Made by a program: the position numbers and the translations under genes
The notes under the pieces: model-generated
The model's input: the letters and a program-made list of their open reading frames with translations, nothing else
The model's database searches: none
What the model was told of the DNA's origin: nothing
Assembly: GCF_002234675.1 (NCBI RefSeq)
Contig: NC_019864.2
Span: 20,586,582-20,650,581 of the forward strand
Origin: Oryzias latipes
Lineage: Eukaryota > Chordata > Actinopteri > Beloniformes > Adrianichthyidae
Reading direction: 5' to 3'
Length of the DNA: 64,000 nucleotides
Part shown: piece by piece, positions 11,021-29,632 of the stretch
How the letters are laid out: each line of letters starts with the position of its first letter
How positions within the stretch are numbered: position 1 is the stretch's first letter

Positions 11021-11840
11021 TAGGCCTGCACAATATACCGCAAATTTATTGTTATCGCAATATCCAGCTCTGCAATATGCATATCGCAAAAGACGGCGAA
11101 TATCACAATAAATCGCAAACTCAAAATGTGTTAAAACAATCTTCTAGCAGCTTGAAGCATTAAACGAATAAAATAAATCCCTTTATGCTTTGACCAATCA
11201 GATGGAGGCCTTTTATGTTAGATGTTTGTCCCCCGTGTCGACGAGGGTCATTTGGAGTATAATTTTTAAACTGTTGCAATGAAATGGGAATGATGTTTTT
11301 GTTTATTTTTCTATTTGTTTATTTACTGCAAATTATATCGTTATCGCAATATTGATCACTAATATCGCAAGTTTTCCTCATATCGTGCAGCCCTAGTTCA
11401 TACTAGGTCACGTTTAAGTTGTGGGCCTCTATCTTTTTTCTTCATTGTTCATTTATGTTTTGGCCACAGCTATAGGTCTTAACTTTTTCTCCTTTTTGAA
11501 AAAGACTTGGATTTTAAGTTATGCTGACTTATTTAATAACACTTGCAGTAAAATGGAAATGTAGGAGACACCAACCTATTTTATTCCTGGGCATCTATAT
11601 ACATTTTTTGTAATCATTCATCATAGTTTTGGCAAGTTCTATGGTAAATATATTTTCTTCTTTTTGAATAAAACTTGCACGTTAATTTAAGTTGTGTTGA
11701 ATTATTTGAATAAAACTCACACTGAAACCAAAATGTATTGGTATTTTTGCTTTTCTATTTTTCCATTTATCGCAAGTCATACCGCAGTTTCAAACACTGA
11801 TATCGCATATCGCAGATTTTTCTAAAATCGTGCAGGCCTA
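11021..11840. mobile_element. Non-autonomous hAT-type element nested in the Harbinger-type element
   Basis: It starts TAGGCCTGCAC and ends with the exact reverse complement, GTGCAGGCCTA. An identical 8-base direct repeat, ATACTTAC, flanks it (11013-11020 and 11841-11848), the hAT signature. The body is AT-rich and rich in TATCGCA motifs. It has no transposase. A second end-like sequence, ATCGTGCAGCCCTA, occurs inside at about 11384-11397, so the left 377 bases look like a complete smaller element joined to a right half. Confidence 0.85.
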
Positions 11841-12133
11841 ATACTTACATTTTTAAGTCCTCTTTCTCGCGCAACCGTCCGCCATCTTCGAATAATTCAA
11901 GCGCAGTGTATTGTGGGTCACACGCAATGCATTCTGGTATGAACGCAGTGCATTCTGGGCAATATTCGCCGATCGAGTGAGCATCGATCCACACTGGTTT
12001 TTCGTAGAGAATTCTGGGAAATTTCTAGTGCACATGATTTTTGAACTGTAGATTCGGACAGCACTACAAAATAGCAACCGCACTATATAGTGCACTATAT
12101 AGGGGTTAGGGCGGTAATTCGGACACAGCCCAT

Positions 12134-13809
12134 CAGTCCAATTCTCAGCACCACACCTGAAAATAATCAGACACAGACACACACACGCACAAAGATGCAC
12201 AAAAACACAGAGGTCCCACTCTGATAGAAAATAAAATACACAAAACACAGAACAAACAGAATGAACAAAACCAAATACGGCCACAGCCGTTACACTTTGT
12301 TTAAAATAAAGACTCATAAACCAATTCTCACCTGGTTTATTGCAAACTGATCACCATATACCATAAAGTCCCTGATTTAACCTGTCTTGTGTCTTCAATG
12401 GGAGTGAGACAGTGGTGACCCTACTTGGGGCAGTCATTACAGATCATAGATCGACGGACGGACGAATAGGTGGATGTTTTTTTCTTCAATTCTGGTGCCT
12501 TAACAATCACGTAGTGTGATTCATTGATTCTCAGGGGATGTCCTTTTCAAAAGAAGCCACTTCATGCTTCCAGTTCACCTTAAATTGGTGAAATAAATAA
12601 ATAAATAAAACAAATCAAGACCAAAAATAGTTGAACTCTTAAAACAATAGTTTTCTGTGCATCTCTCAAAAGACCTTAATTTCTTAAAGCACAACAGATA
12701 GTTTTAGCAGTCTATCCTGCAGCTAGGTGTGTAAGTGAATGTGTTTGTGTGGTGACCTGTTCAGGGTGTACCCCACCTTTGCCAAACAGTGGCTGAGCTG
12801 GCTCCAGCAGCCCCATGACCTCAAAAGGGATTCAGCAGGTTCTAAGGTGGAGAATTTCTTTAGGGAAATGCATATATTAAGAGAAGTAATTAATTTACTT
12901 TTTCTTTGCACAATTTTTATCACTACACATATTAATAGCTTTCAGATATTGAGTTATGTTTTATTTCTCCTTTTTTTTAAATAGTTTGAATATTTTAAAT
13001 GTGAATATTTTATATACCTCTAAACAGTATGTGCATTTGCATTCAGGAAGGGAATATGATGTTTCATCAAGACCTTCTCCCGTCATATCCACTCACCCCC
13101 TTCCTAAGTTTTAACTACCTACACATTGAACAAGTGGGGCCCTCTGGTGGTATGGGCAATTCAGTATACAGTTTACAAACAGGATGTGTCCACACAAACA
13201 TTATATGTACATCCGTGGTCCACTAACATAGTGGTACACAACATATTCACTAAAATATGCATTCGGCTGAATATGTTTACTAGAGAATTATGCTCACCTC
13301 TGAACAAAACAAATCAGCAGAACCCCAATTAATGTAAAAATATCTGTCCAACTAAAAAGCTTCTCAATTTCTCTGCTACCAAACAGGACAAAAATCAAAA
13401 AATGTTTTATACAGTTTATATGTAGCACAATAAACATTATGTAAAGAAAAAAACAGAAAAGCAAACACTTTGCCTAGCCTATTTAATATGTAAATTACAT
13501 AGATAAATAGAACAACAACACAGAATCCCAGGGGATGGCATTCGCATTATAAAACATACATCACAATAAAAAAAAATTCAAGAACAGACAACTTTAATAT
13601 TTTATTCATACAGGTAAGTTTTTTGTTTACAGTGATTTGTGAATGCCAAATATAATAAGAAAAATAAATTAACATTTCATGTTCAAGTCTGTGTTCTTTT
13701 CATAGAAGGCAAAGATGTGTTCATATTATATGCTAAAAGCGGAGCTAATTTAGCAAATTATTAAATCCACATGTCTGTATGTCCATCCCTTTTGCTTTTT
13801 ATTTCATTT
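12134..13809. other. Intergenic, repeat debris
   Basis: AT-rich DNA with no supported gene. A fragment at about 12720-12850, with the motif CTGTTCAGGGTGTACCCC, is a commonly dispersed fish repeat. The rest shows no recognised structure. Confidence 0.5.
12720..12850. repeat. Dispersed teleost repeat with GTGTACCCC core
   Basis: The order GTGTGTGGTGACCTG, TTCAGGGTGTACCCC, GGCTCCAGCAGCCCC and TGACC resembles a very abundant fish repeat tail. Recognised from memory; clade not assigned. Confidence 0.5.
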
Positions 13810-14000
13810 TTAAAGACCCACTTCAATGTGTTTTTGGTGATTTTATATGTCCTAGTAGCAATTTTCTCATGATGGAGGACAGACATTTGCATTTATTCCA
13901 AGTCAGGGAGACTACTATTTTTTAATAAATGCATTCTGTTGAAACAGGGTACCGAGTAAAACTGAAACAGGATTTTCTAAATTCCCTTCATATTACAACT
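13810..14000. mobile_element. TTAA-flanked MITE fragment, left of chkb exon 1
   Basis: It begins at TTAA followed by AGACCCACTTCAATG, the end sequence shared with copies near 26.0, 41.5 and 49.2 kb. The inner border is not clear, so the end coordinate is approximate. Confidence 0.55.
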
Positions 14001-14024
14001 GAGTGACGAAACTGCTCGTCAACC

Positions 14025-14312
14025 TTCACCAACCAATGAGATTGTCATGTCAAACAGCGCCGTGAATTCTGATTGGACCAACCCCTTCGGATTAACCCGA
14101 GCTGTTTGCGGCTGCGCGTTAGAGCGAATTGCAGTAATTTCAATATTTTAATCATTGTTGGACGCCCGCCTCCCATGCGTTTCTTATGGACCACCTATGA
14201 TCGGCTCTTCCGCCTAAGCAGCATTGTCAGCGGTCTGCGTCTGTCAGCGAACTCACCCGGCGACGGCAGACCGACATTTTCCACTGCGGTTCATTTCGCC
14301 CGGAAACTCACG
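14025..14312 (+). promoter_or_regulatory. Probable chkb promoter and 5' leader
   Basis: A GC-richer island than its surroundings contains two CCAAT motifs (AACCAATGAG near 14030 and the inverted TGATTGGACC near 14070) and no TATA box. It immediately precedes the chkb start, as expected for a housekeeping promoter. Confidence 0.5.
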
Positions 14313-21580
<7,268 letters not shown>

Positions 21581-22329
21581 ACGCTGCGGCATTGATCTGC
21601 TCCATGTTTGTTTTCAAACTTTTATGGGCCTTTGCAGGAATGTCAACAATTCCCAAAATCCTATGATATTAATAGAAGTGAATCTCCACAAAGAGAGAAC
21701 TCTCATTTCCATGTGGTTTATGATAAGGAGAGACGTTCTGCTGCTATGGAGAGCAGGAAGACTGTTATCATTTTTTATTTGCTATTTTCTTCTGTTGGTC
21801 AGTTTGTTTTTGCAACTTTGAATTTCCTTGGACCAGTTTATGTTTATGTATTTTCTGCTTGTGAATTTGATTTTGATCTGGATCACTGATTTTAATTTAA
21901 GGTGACATCACAATTTAAGCACTCTACCTTTTAGTCACTGGCAAAAAAAAAGCTAGGTTATTCCTAGAAATTGACTAGTGTGCACTTCTGCTGCACGAAC
22001 TGACTGTTCCTTTTTTTGTCTTCAACTGTCTATACTTTATTTAAAAAGCAGTTTATGTTTTAATCCTAAAGTTATTTTTCTTCTTTTTATGTCAGTATTT
22101 AGTTTTGTTAGGTTTTCTCTGCTAGCAAAACTAGGATGTATTTTTCAGATATCAGGTTTTGTTCGATGTCTGCGAGCTCATGTTTTTTTAAACTTTAATT
22201 AATGAATGTACAAAGTACACACCTGTGCGTATCCACTCCATTTTCTTACATTAGAAACAAGCGATTTTATGTGCAGCTGTTTTTGAATCCGTCCTTTTCC
22301 AGTTAAATATGGCTATATTTGCACTTATA

Positions 22330-22335
22330 AATAAA
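22330..22335 (+). terminator. Poly(A) signal candidate for chkb
   Basis: AATAAA lies 750 bases after the stop codon, at the edge of a transcribed-looking AT-rich trailer and before the dispersed repeat at 22395. Confidence 0.45.
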
Positions 22336-22394
22336 GCCACTAAACTGACTGTTGTCTTTCAATTTAACTGTTCACCTTTCTGCACATTCCTCCA

Positions 22395-22525
22395 GGGGTG
22401 GCCACAGCTAATCAGCTTTGGCAAAGATTTTTACACTGGATGCCCTTCCTGACACAACCCTATACTTTATCCCGGCTGGGGACCAGCACAGGGAGACCCC
22501 CGCTTGTGGCTACATAGTTGAGCAG
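22395..22525. repeat. Dispersed fish repeat, copy 1
   Basis: It shares TGGCCACAGC, AATCAGCTTTGGCA, TTTTTACA, GGATGCCCTTCCTGACA and the CAGGGAGAC segment with the copy near 56.95 kb. Family not assigned. Confidence 0.6.
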
Positions 22526-22845
22526 CAGCGTGAATGGTCTTGCCATTTTATTTTAATACAAAGGAAAACGGGCAACGCAAGACGAAGGAAATATGAAGTG
22601 TAGGAAAATACATACGACATGCACATAATGTTTAACAGTTCTAAGATTAATTGAGCAACATGCCAATTAGTTATAATAGGACTGGCTACTGGGGCAGGGG
22701 TTATAGGCAGTATAAAAAAGATTTTTTTAAATACTGGACCTGATATTGGAACACAGTCAAGTCACCTTTTATGCCTTATATCTTTAAAATTTGTTCCTGC
22801 TTCAATGAAGAGAACAATGCAATATAAAAGTTAATTAAAAGGACA

Positions 22846-22912
22846 GATTTATGATCATAAATCATTAAACAACTGTTGCATAATGATTTATGATCATAAA
22901 TCATTATGCAAC
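22846..22912. repeat. Nested perfect palindromes (18 and 38 bases)
   Basis: GATTTATGATCATAAATC at 22846-22863 is a perfect palindrome. It recurs as the centre of a 38-base perfect palindrome at 22875-22912, whose outer arms read GTTGCATAATG and CATTATGCAAC. Confidence 0.9.
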
Positions 22913-24536
22913 TGTTGCATAATTTGCAATAATATTCTTTATAGTTTAATGTATTTATGTTTGGAAATTTTCATTATAGATAAATTATATTGAATGATTT
23001 CCTTTTATTTTTGAAACGCAAAATAAAATTGAAAGTGATAAAAATGCTTGAAAAAAGGAGTGGGAGGAGGATAAATCTTATTAAGTTACACCCCTAGTCT
23101 TGCTATTGTTTATACATACATTTTTACACAATTAACATAATTTGCATAAACTCCAAAAAGAAAAGAAAAAGTTTCAACATTCCAAAAGTCTCTAAGTCAT
23201 GAATGTCCGTATATTGTCCCATTTTCTAATTATACGAATCTTAAAGTTTTCCATTTGTTTTTTTTTCCCCCTTGCAATGTGTTACATTTTTACCCACTTT
23301 GATACTTTCCTCCATGTTATTCCACAACCTCACCCCCCGAATAAAAATGGACAGACTTTCTTGGGTTGTTCTTACACAAGGTTCCGTTCAGAACGCTGGT
23401 AGAATATGTAGAAAACCTCTGATAGATTTAGTAAATGAAAGGGTGGAGAATCTTATTACCAAAAATAAGCATCAACATCCACTCTAAAGGTTGGATACCT
23501 GAAGCTGTGTTACAGGAAGTACGGGAAAAGCCCTTCCATCACGGCATTGGCAAGTATTGTTACATTTGCTCTATTCCTATGGCCCTACATGACACCCATA
23601 GATGATTTCCAGGGGTAATGCTACATCATCACAGTTCTTCAAAAAAGGAATTCTTTCAACTAATTAAGACTGATTCAATTGTTTCCTCATTTGGTCAAGA
23701 TTCAAAAATTGTAATTATGGTCAAAATAATTCTGAATATCACATGTAGTCTTATGACTTTAACTGACCTTTAAGAATTGTGTATTTTATTGTACTGAGTC
23801 AGTAAAATTTTGGGGTATTTTTCACTCATATTTTATTTTGCTAATCAACCAGGGACAGAACTAAGAACCATCAGATTTACTGTATATCGGAGAGGAAATT
23901 TCAGCTCAATACTTTTGTATTTGTATCCCATCCCCTTGGGCTTAATTTCAAAGACGAAGAATTTGGAATAAGAGGAAGGGGTGAAATGGTATTCATCCAG
24001 AATTTTCTAAATAGTGTTAAGCATAATACATTTGTGAAGGTTAGCAATAAAAAAACACATTTTATTATAGATTTTTAGTTTAATAAAAACTGCAAATTGC
24101 ATTTTCCATATTGTCCCAACTCTTTTTGATTGGGGTTACATATACTTTGCTTTACTTTGGCTTTCATGCTGCAGGGTAATCTGAGTGCCCTGTGATGACG
24201 TCTGTGGAAGAGCGAGGGCCATGTTTGATCCCAGAAGACTAACAGTTGTCCCACCTCCAGGAGCCAAGAATAGAGCAGCCAGAAAGGTCTGCACTGCTCA
24301 AAGATCGAAGGGTGATGAAAAGGAGTTTTCGCTAAAGGATTTTGGAGGTTTTTTTTTTTCCAAATTGTTTTTATTTTAGTTTGACTGAGCAGCATGTAGG
24401 AGCAAAGGATAAAGTTTATGGACTAAAGTGACATGTCTGGCTGGGTCTGTGTATCCTTAAATGGAAATGTACATTTAAGAGCATTTTTCATGTCTAAGTG
24501 TAAAATCTGATCAAATTGTTACCAGATAGCAGTAAA
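22913..24536. other. Intergenic between chkb and the kelch gene
   Basis: AT-rich, with no supported gene. A segment near 24100-24140 (TTGTCCCAACTC, TTGATTGGGGTT) resembles a dispersed fish DNA transposon end. Confidence 0.5.
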
Positions 24537-27500
24537 ATGGATGTTCTTAGAAAGTATTTGATCATATTTATTGGGTGGATCATGACGTGGTTGAAAGGCC
24601 TGTTTAGACAACTTTTGGGTGCTTTACCTGCACTAGACAACAGCCTAGCATCCACAAGTCTCACAGGTAGAGGGCCTCGTCAATGCGCCTCAGTGGAGTG
24701 GAAAACCAACGAGGCACTCCGCACATATCACCTGGGAGATGCAAATGAAACAAAGGTTACAGTTCAAACAAGCACACATACTTTCTATGTAAGTATAAAA
24801 GAAAATCTCTAAACTGATTAAATAAATTATTAATGGACAGAGAAAAAAAATGTTCAATAATTAATTTTGAAGGTGGACCTTCAAAGACTTTCAGAGTCCA
24901 GCGAGTACTTTCGAGCCGTGTCCCAGTCTAGAATGAAGGAGACTACAGAGCGACTCATTCACCTGGAGCATGTGCCCTCCTCTGTTTTTCACAATTTCCT
25001 TGAATTTACTTTTAATGGCAACTTCAAAGTTTCTCATGAAGAACTAGGACCAAACATCCAGGTATAAATACTCAAAAAGGAAATCTCTAGACTACCTTTT
25101 TCTCCATATATGTCACAGATGCATTTTTTTATACAAACGCCACCCTCAGCTTTTCTGTTTGTTTTGTTTTAATCCCCCTTATCCCAAGGTAAGCTGCTAC
25201 CTTCTAGCTGAGGCCTTCCTGTCAAAGTGTCTGTCAGTCCTAGCAGAAGAACTCAGCTCGTCTGACTGCTTGTCGTACCTGAGTCTTGCTCAGGAGACTT
25301 GTTGTGCTGAGCTGAGGATGACAGTCCTCACGGTCCTAAGTAGAAACTTGCTGGAGGTGCCACATGTTATCAGGTATTGACAGTTTCATTCCAGCTGTTT
25401 TCCTAAATATTGAGTTTTTATCACCACACTTGTTTCGTGCTGCAGATTTTTGAATCATGAGGACAAGAGAGATGTCATCAACCTGAGGACTTGCGGAGAG
25501 CCACATCTGTGCAACCTCCGGAAAGAGAACCTGACTTCTTGGAGCGACCCAGAGACGGAAAGCGCTCGATGCATCTTTAGCCTGAAAGGGCCAGAGAGCA
25601 GGAAGGACTGGCAGAGAGTTACAGAGCTTCCTTTTAAGGCTGATAAGTGGTGTTTTACCACAGTGGTGCTTTTTAACTACCTATTTCTAATAGGAGGCCA
25701 CAGGCAACAGAAAAAGAGAGACTGGGAGTTCACTAAAGTTTCTTTTAGATACAATCCTTTAAATCATTCATGGATGTTCATATCACCCATGATAAAGGTA
25801 CAACTGTCATTTAAAAACAACCTGCCTTGCCTTTGTATTTTTGATGCAAAAAATCACTTTCAAAGGTCCTTTTTGTTTAGCACAGAAGACATTTCAGCGC
25901 GGTTGACTGTGAAGGCTGTATTTACGCGGTGGGAGGCTGGTACCTGGACTCTCTGGTAACCCCAGACTCAAGCACAGCGCTTTACACAGCTGTAGAGTGC
26001 TATGATCCTTGGCAGGACTCCTGGCGGTTTGTGTCTTTGTTGTTAAAGACTCACTCTGATCATTCAAAGCGTTCCCAGTGGTCTTTTAATTATGACAATG
26101 CTGTTTTTAACCCAAATTTTTAAAACGGTGTGGTTTTCTGGGACATGGTTTCAGTAGAGCAGCAGGAGTTCATTGGAAATTTGCCTCAGAGTTGTGGGTG
26201 GGTACCATCTCTTTGTTACAAACTAAGTTACAAACCCCTCACAACCCTAACATTTTTGGTGCAACAAAAATGGAGAGCAGTATTGGAGCTATCCAGCTGG
26301 ACAGTTTTGAGCCAGATGCCAGCTCAGACGAGGAAAACAAAGACGTACATGGATCTAGACATCTACAAGCCGTTGCATCACAATAGAGCAGAGAAAGGAG
26401 TGTTTGGCTTGGCGTAGTATGGTCCTACATTGCACCTACAAGCTTTTTTCAGTAGCAGTGTTTTTTCTGCTCCTGATTTGAATAAAGAAATACCTCAGAA
26501 ACACAATTTTAAGCTTAATTTTCTTAATACCAAAAACATGATTCTCATTGGAGTGGGTCTTTAAGACATTACAATACGCTTCATTTGAATATTGCTTTTT
26601 GTTTCTTCAGAAAATCATCTCCAATATGATCTCTGCTTTAGGTTTGTTTCTTCATTGCCATTTACGGACTTCCGGTTCACCGTTTCCTTGTCCCACGATG
26701 TTCCCCTTGCTACCAGCCTCAAGCATTGCATCTATGTACTGGGCAGCATTCAGAGAACTGGAGAGAAATTGTTCCTTCAGTACAACACCAAGCAAGGTGC
26801 AAAAACTCAGAGGAATATTACAGATGAGGAGGATAAATTTTCAGATGTCTGCCTTGCACGGGATGCCATCCTTAACTCCTGTTATTAATTTAAGCATCTT
26901 AGAACAGCTTAATTGTTTTTCAAAATCAAATAATTTTCTACATGTTTTGTTTGATTTATTCATATTTTCTCTTTTTATTTCTGTAAACTCTTCTGAATAC
27001 ACTTGACTACATAGGCCTGGTATTTCAAAACTTTGGTTTCAAATCAAAGTTATCTGGATTACCATTATGACACATTTTAAAAGTGATGAGAATTATGTTT
27101 TAGTAAGGTTTTCTAAATTCACATATTTCCTATCTTTATCGGAAAAAAAAAAACATCAAAAGGAGAAGCAGACACAGGATCAGCCTCACATCCTGCTCTA
27201 AGCTGGGATCAGAAAAACCCTCATTTTCAAGATCAAAACTGATCTTCAATTCAAAATTGTGAAATGTCCAACAGAGGCTGTTGGCTTGGATACGGATTAA
27301 AAGCAGGATTGGCACCAAATCGGAATCCAAATCCCCAGGAACAAATTTGGTTTGAAATACCCAACCCAATCCTGGAAGTTTAATCTTATAGGGACATGTT
27401 CTAAATACCGGACCATGAAGTTTCTCTCTGTCTTAAAAGGATAACGGAAAAAACGTTTTTTTTTCCTTTACGTTTCCACTTTTAGATTTATGGTGTGAGC

Positions 27501-27920
27501 TTCTTCCCACCCTTACCAGAGCAGATGCAGAACTATCCACGCTTTACTTTCTTGGTGCTACTGACAAGTTGGTGGTGGTTGGCGGGAATAACTCTGGCAA
27601 TTTGGTGACATCTTTTTGTGTGGAGTCTAAGAAGTGGGGACAGGTACCACAAACACCAAGGAAACCATTCCAAATGTCTTCGTTTTAAGAGTATTTGTGA
27701 GTTTTTACCTTGCTTTTGCTTTTTTCTCCAGATCCGCAGAGCAGACAAAGTGACGTATGCTGGCCAGGGAACACTCATAAACGATCAGCTACTTATGCCG
27801 AGTACGGAGCACAACACTGTAATTCAGATGGATCTCCAAACTCTCACCATCACACCTCTTCCACCTCTGCCTGTCTCCACTTGCTATGATGCTTCCTTTC
27901 ACCTTTACTACCGGTACTGA
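24537..27920 (+). CDS. Membrane-anchored BTB/BACK/kelch protein (klhdc7-like candidate)
   Basis: Eight exons: 24537-24788, 24873-25061, 25189-25373, 25446-25797, 25881-26026, 26642-26796, 27486-27643, 27732-27920; 541 residues in frame. Residues about 8-28 (YLIIFIGWIMTWLKGLF) form one hydrophobic segment, so the protein is probably membrane-anchored. Then comes a BTB-like fold (about 75-145: SSEYFRAVSQSRMKE), a BACK-like helical region (about 150-210: CYLLAEAFLSKCLSVL) and degenerate kelch blades marked by LFLIGGHR, IYAVGGW, IYVLGS and LVVVGGNNSG. Such proteins usually recruit substrates to cullin-3 ligases. The exact orthologue is not recognised. A membrane segment with kelch repeats, and human KLHDC7B lying near CPT1B (from recall), suggest klhdc7b. 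The ATG at 24537 was chosen because it precedes the hydrophobic segment and is the first ATG in the exon frame. Confidence 0.75.
26044..26564. mobile_element. TTAA-flanked MITE, complete copy in kelch gene intron 5
   Basis: TTAA-AGACTCACTCTGATC on the left and GGAGTGGGTCT-TTAA on the right give an element with TTAA at both borders, like piggyBac or Kolobok families. A 38-codon open frame inside, starting ATG at 26270, encodes an acidic peptide (SFEPDASSDEENKD) that could be the leftover N-terminus of a transposase. Confidence 0.75.
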
Positions 27921-28043
27921 TGATACAGAACCATGTCTTATGCAGCAAAATATGTTTAGAATGAAGTTTCCACTTTGTTTTTCATCTTTTGGTGTGCTGC
28001 AAAAACAATTCATTTTAGATCTCAGAACATTTTTATAGGATCT

Positions 28044-28581
28044 TATACCATGGTCCGGGTGAATACTCGATTCTGATTGGCTCCTGGGTGGGCATTAAAA
28101 CCTGATAACCACACTGTGAAAAAAGAAGTTCCGGTCACCTAGCTTAAATGTTTTGTATCACTTCGCCAGCTTCTTTAAAACAACCTTTTGCTTCATCACT
28201 TGGAAAAAAACAAGCTGTAAGAGATGAACTTTCTCTCTGAACTAATGCTTTATTCAACCCATCGGAAAGATCAGCATATATATATCGCTGAATCTTGGTG
28301 CGGCACGACGATGTGCCACATCACGTAACAAATAGTCTGCTTTTTGTGAGAAAAGCGATCCAAACTGGAAAAAAAACAAGAACAAAGGACTAAAAACTGG
28401 TTAATATGTATTGCTTTTGTAAGTGACCGTGGTATAAGCGGGTTAATGGCCTTCCAAGTGTGCGTTCTTACTTTTTAGCGCACTTCGCGGAAGCAACCGT
28501 CCTAAGCTTCGCGTCCGACGGTTCAGGCTTCCACGGCGTGCGTTAAAAAGTTATTACGCACACTTCGTCGGCCATTAACCC
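28044..28581. repeat. Composite palindromic element with a 142-base hairpin
   Basis: Inverted ends TTATACCATGGTC (28044) and GACCGTGGTATAA (28425) bound the left part. Directly after this, 28440-28581 forms a long hairpin: GGGTTAATGGCC pairs with GGCCATTAACCC at the far end, then AGTGTGCGT with ACGCACACT, and so on towards a centre near 28510. GC content and CG density are higher than around it. Family not identified. Confidence 0.7.
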
Positions 28582-29583
28582 TTACTTAAAGATGTAAATT
28601 GGGGGGAAAAAGCAAGTGTAATGTTATGCCAACTAGCATGGTATGCAGACAGAGGACAATATATTCTGCATTTATAATGTAGATTGAAGGGTTTAAATGA
28701 TGTAGAAGTCTGCAAAGGTGACATAGATCAATTATTAACAAATTACAGAAAAATGTTAGCAATGATTCTTCATATCACTAGTTTAAAAATGATGCTTTTT
28801 TCTTTTTTCTATGTGCTTGTGGGCATATATATACTTTAGTTCATATTTGGTTGAATTCTATTGGCTATTACAAGCTGTATTGTGCAAATGTGTTCATAGC
28901 AGTCACAGTCGTCTTGTAAAGTTGTGTCTCTGTATCCTCCATGCCCTTCCTGTTACACAGAAGCATGAACAGACTAACAAACATTACCTACAATCAGCAC
29001 CAATGCAGTCATCAAAAGAAACCAGTCTACCCAGGAAAAATGTACAAGTTAACAATTAAAATTAGTTTCATCATTCAAAACACAATTTTTACATAGTTCA
29101 AACTCAGGACACCTTACACCGGACTTTTGAGTAGTTGTTGGCCACTAACGAAGCCCTTTTGTTAATATAATCAAATAAAGTCCTATATCACAACTATATG
29201 TACTATTTATTTATTTATTTGTTTGTTTGTTTGTTTATTCCTTTATTTATTGCATTTGATCCAGCTTCTGTTTGTGTCCAAATACCAGTCCTCAGTGCTC
29301 TCTGTCCAATCAGATTGGGTCAGCAAAATGTTTGATATGCTTAAGGGAATATGAACACTGATATATTGCTTGAATATTATTATGATATTCGTCACAAAAT
29401 GCATGTTTGTTGTTTCAATATTTACCCATCTATACATGCTAAATGGCCGGTATGGACTGGGGAGGGTGCCGGTGATTTTAGTGGGTGAAATGTCACACGG
29501 CGCTTAGTTTCATCTTGACACAGTGCAGCAACAGACTCTGGAATATGGCAGAGACGTCAGCACCAGAGGACAAGCCATGAGTG

Positions 29584-29632
29584 TGGTTGTGTGTGTGTGT
29601 GTGTGTGTGCGTGTGTGGGTGTGTGTGTGTGG
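29584..29632. repeat. (GT)n microsatellite
   Basis: An interrupted GT run of about 50 bases upstream of cpt1b. Confidence 0.9.

Larger units (their letters stand above)
8242..12130 (+). mobile_element. PIF/Harbinger-type DNA transposon, complete ends, decayed
   Basis: The ends are inverted repeats. After one mismatched outer base, 30 bases match exactly (GCTGTGTCCGAATTACCGCC and on), followed by imperfect ACTATATAG motifs. The 3-base sequence CAT flanks both sides (8239-8241 and 12131-12133), fitting the 3-bp target duplication of this superfamily. Inside is a decayed HARBI1-like transposase on the plus strand (about 9290-10220) and, further right, an inserted hAT-type element (11021-11840). 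The 8699-8750 hairpin is internal. Strong matches of both ends suggest moderate age, but the coding part carries several frame breaks. The assignment rests on transposase motifs and the duplication length. Confidence 0.8.
7740..12300 (-). other. Possible LTR retrotransposon relic, split by a DNA transposon
   Basis: The sequence to the left (about 7740-8241) and right (about 12131-12300) of the Harbinger-type element reads as one interrupted unit. On the minus strand it begins TGTAACGGCTG, like a Gypsy-type LTR. No coding part is seen. It is broken, and its outer ends are uncertain. An ordinary non-LTR repeat is equally possible. Confidence 0.25.

Noticed and set aside
14073-14312. Upstream extension of the chkb first exon from an ATG at 14073
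   Set aside because: The extra residues resemble no choline kinase and cover the CCAAT-containing promoter. The ATG at 14313 gives a normal family length.
24516-24536. Start of the kelch protein seven codons upstream
   Set aside because: That start would be a TTG codon; the ATG at 24537 is the first in the exon.
28440-28581. Hairpin as a tRNA or structured RNA gene
   Set aside because: It is a simple two-armed palindrome without tRNA arms or box motifs, and it adjoins transposon-like inverted ends.
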